A stretch of 20,237 bases of DNA from a virus. The stretch covers positions 1 to 20,237 of IMG/VR virus record IMGVR_UViG_3300030382_000159. One strand, written 5' to 3'. The first letter of the stretch is position 1. Each line of letters opens with the position of its first letter. The notes under the pieces are model-generated. The model was not told the origin of the DNA, searched no databases, and saw only the letters and a program-made list of their open reading frames with translations. Shown here one piece after another: positions 20,187 through 20,237 of this stretch. A program made the translations under genes and the position numbers.

Positions 20187-20237
20187 ATGAAAACAGAAAA
20201 GATTAAAGAAAAGTACCACCATTACGGATTAGAGAAA
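20187..20237 (+). CDS. Start of a gene that continues past the window
   Basis: Seventeen codons open to the last base: MKTEKIKEKYHHYGLEK. The ATG follows an A-rich leader (caaaaagaaaatagat), typical for this phage, and stands behind a possible promoter. The polar, charged beginning suggests a soluble protein. Nothing more can be said from this fragment. Confidence 0.6.
   Translation, partial: MKTEKIKEKYHHYGLEK

Noticed and set aside
1-20237. Lysogeny or prophage signs (integrase, att sites, host flanks, tRNA)
   Set aside because: None seen; all genes are phage-type and on one strand, so the window is phage-internal and lifestyle cannot be judged.

Overview
The window is a block of a tailed (siphovirus-like) double-stranded DNA phage genome that infects a member of the Bacteroidota, most likely a Flavobacteriia host. 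The evidence is the complete set of virion genes, the strong A+T bias, the near absence of Shine-Dalgarno sequences (starts lie in A-rich leaders or in TAATG stop-start overlaps), a host-type promoter with the Bacteroidota layout (TTG, 19 bp, TATGTTTG) at 19282-19311, and proteins that resemble Bacteroidota phage families (XkdF-like protease, DUF5675, DUF6712-like connector). Every convincing gene is on the + strand. I see no integrase, tRNA, rRNA, CRISPR array or insertion sequence.

Layout. 2-1117: 3' part of the large terminase, cut by the window edge just after where its Walker A motif should lie. 1235-2010: a tail assembly chaperone pair, with a long product apparently made by -1 frameshifting on a T9 run. 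1997-9000: tail and connector genes (terminator-like, small beta protein, gp10-like protein, two large tail-tip proteins, a tail fibre). 9011-10651: tape measure. 10688-13115: capsid module (maturation protease, scaffold, major capsid). 13211-13795: probable tail tube. 13796-14000: a 205-bp non-coding block with two terminators, a nested palindrome and a promoter-like element. 14001-17042: a virion protein, the portal and a head-tail connector. 17042-18439: probable lysis/envelope region (two holin-like proteins, a DUF5675 protein with a YkuD-like His/Cys pair, a signal-peptide beta-barrel protein, several micro-ORFs). 18417-19148: metallophosphoesterase. 19233-20237: a new transcription unit of small, probably early, genes behind a host-type promoter.

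How it works together. Protease, scaffold, capsid, portal and terminase build and fill the head; the 16485 protein and the gp10-like protein join head to tail; chaperones, tape measure, tube and tip proteins build a flexible tail of roughly 80 nm if the 546-residue tape measure follows the usual length rule; the tip carries carbohydrate-binding-like domains for host recognition. A 16-20 bp AT-rich element, partly palindromic, recurs in front of four virion genes and is the best candidate for a phage-specific late promoter. The order of virion genes (tail genes between terminase and capsid, portal after capsid) is not the usual lambda/HK97 order.
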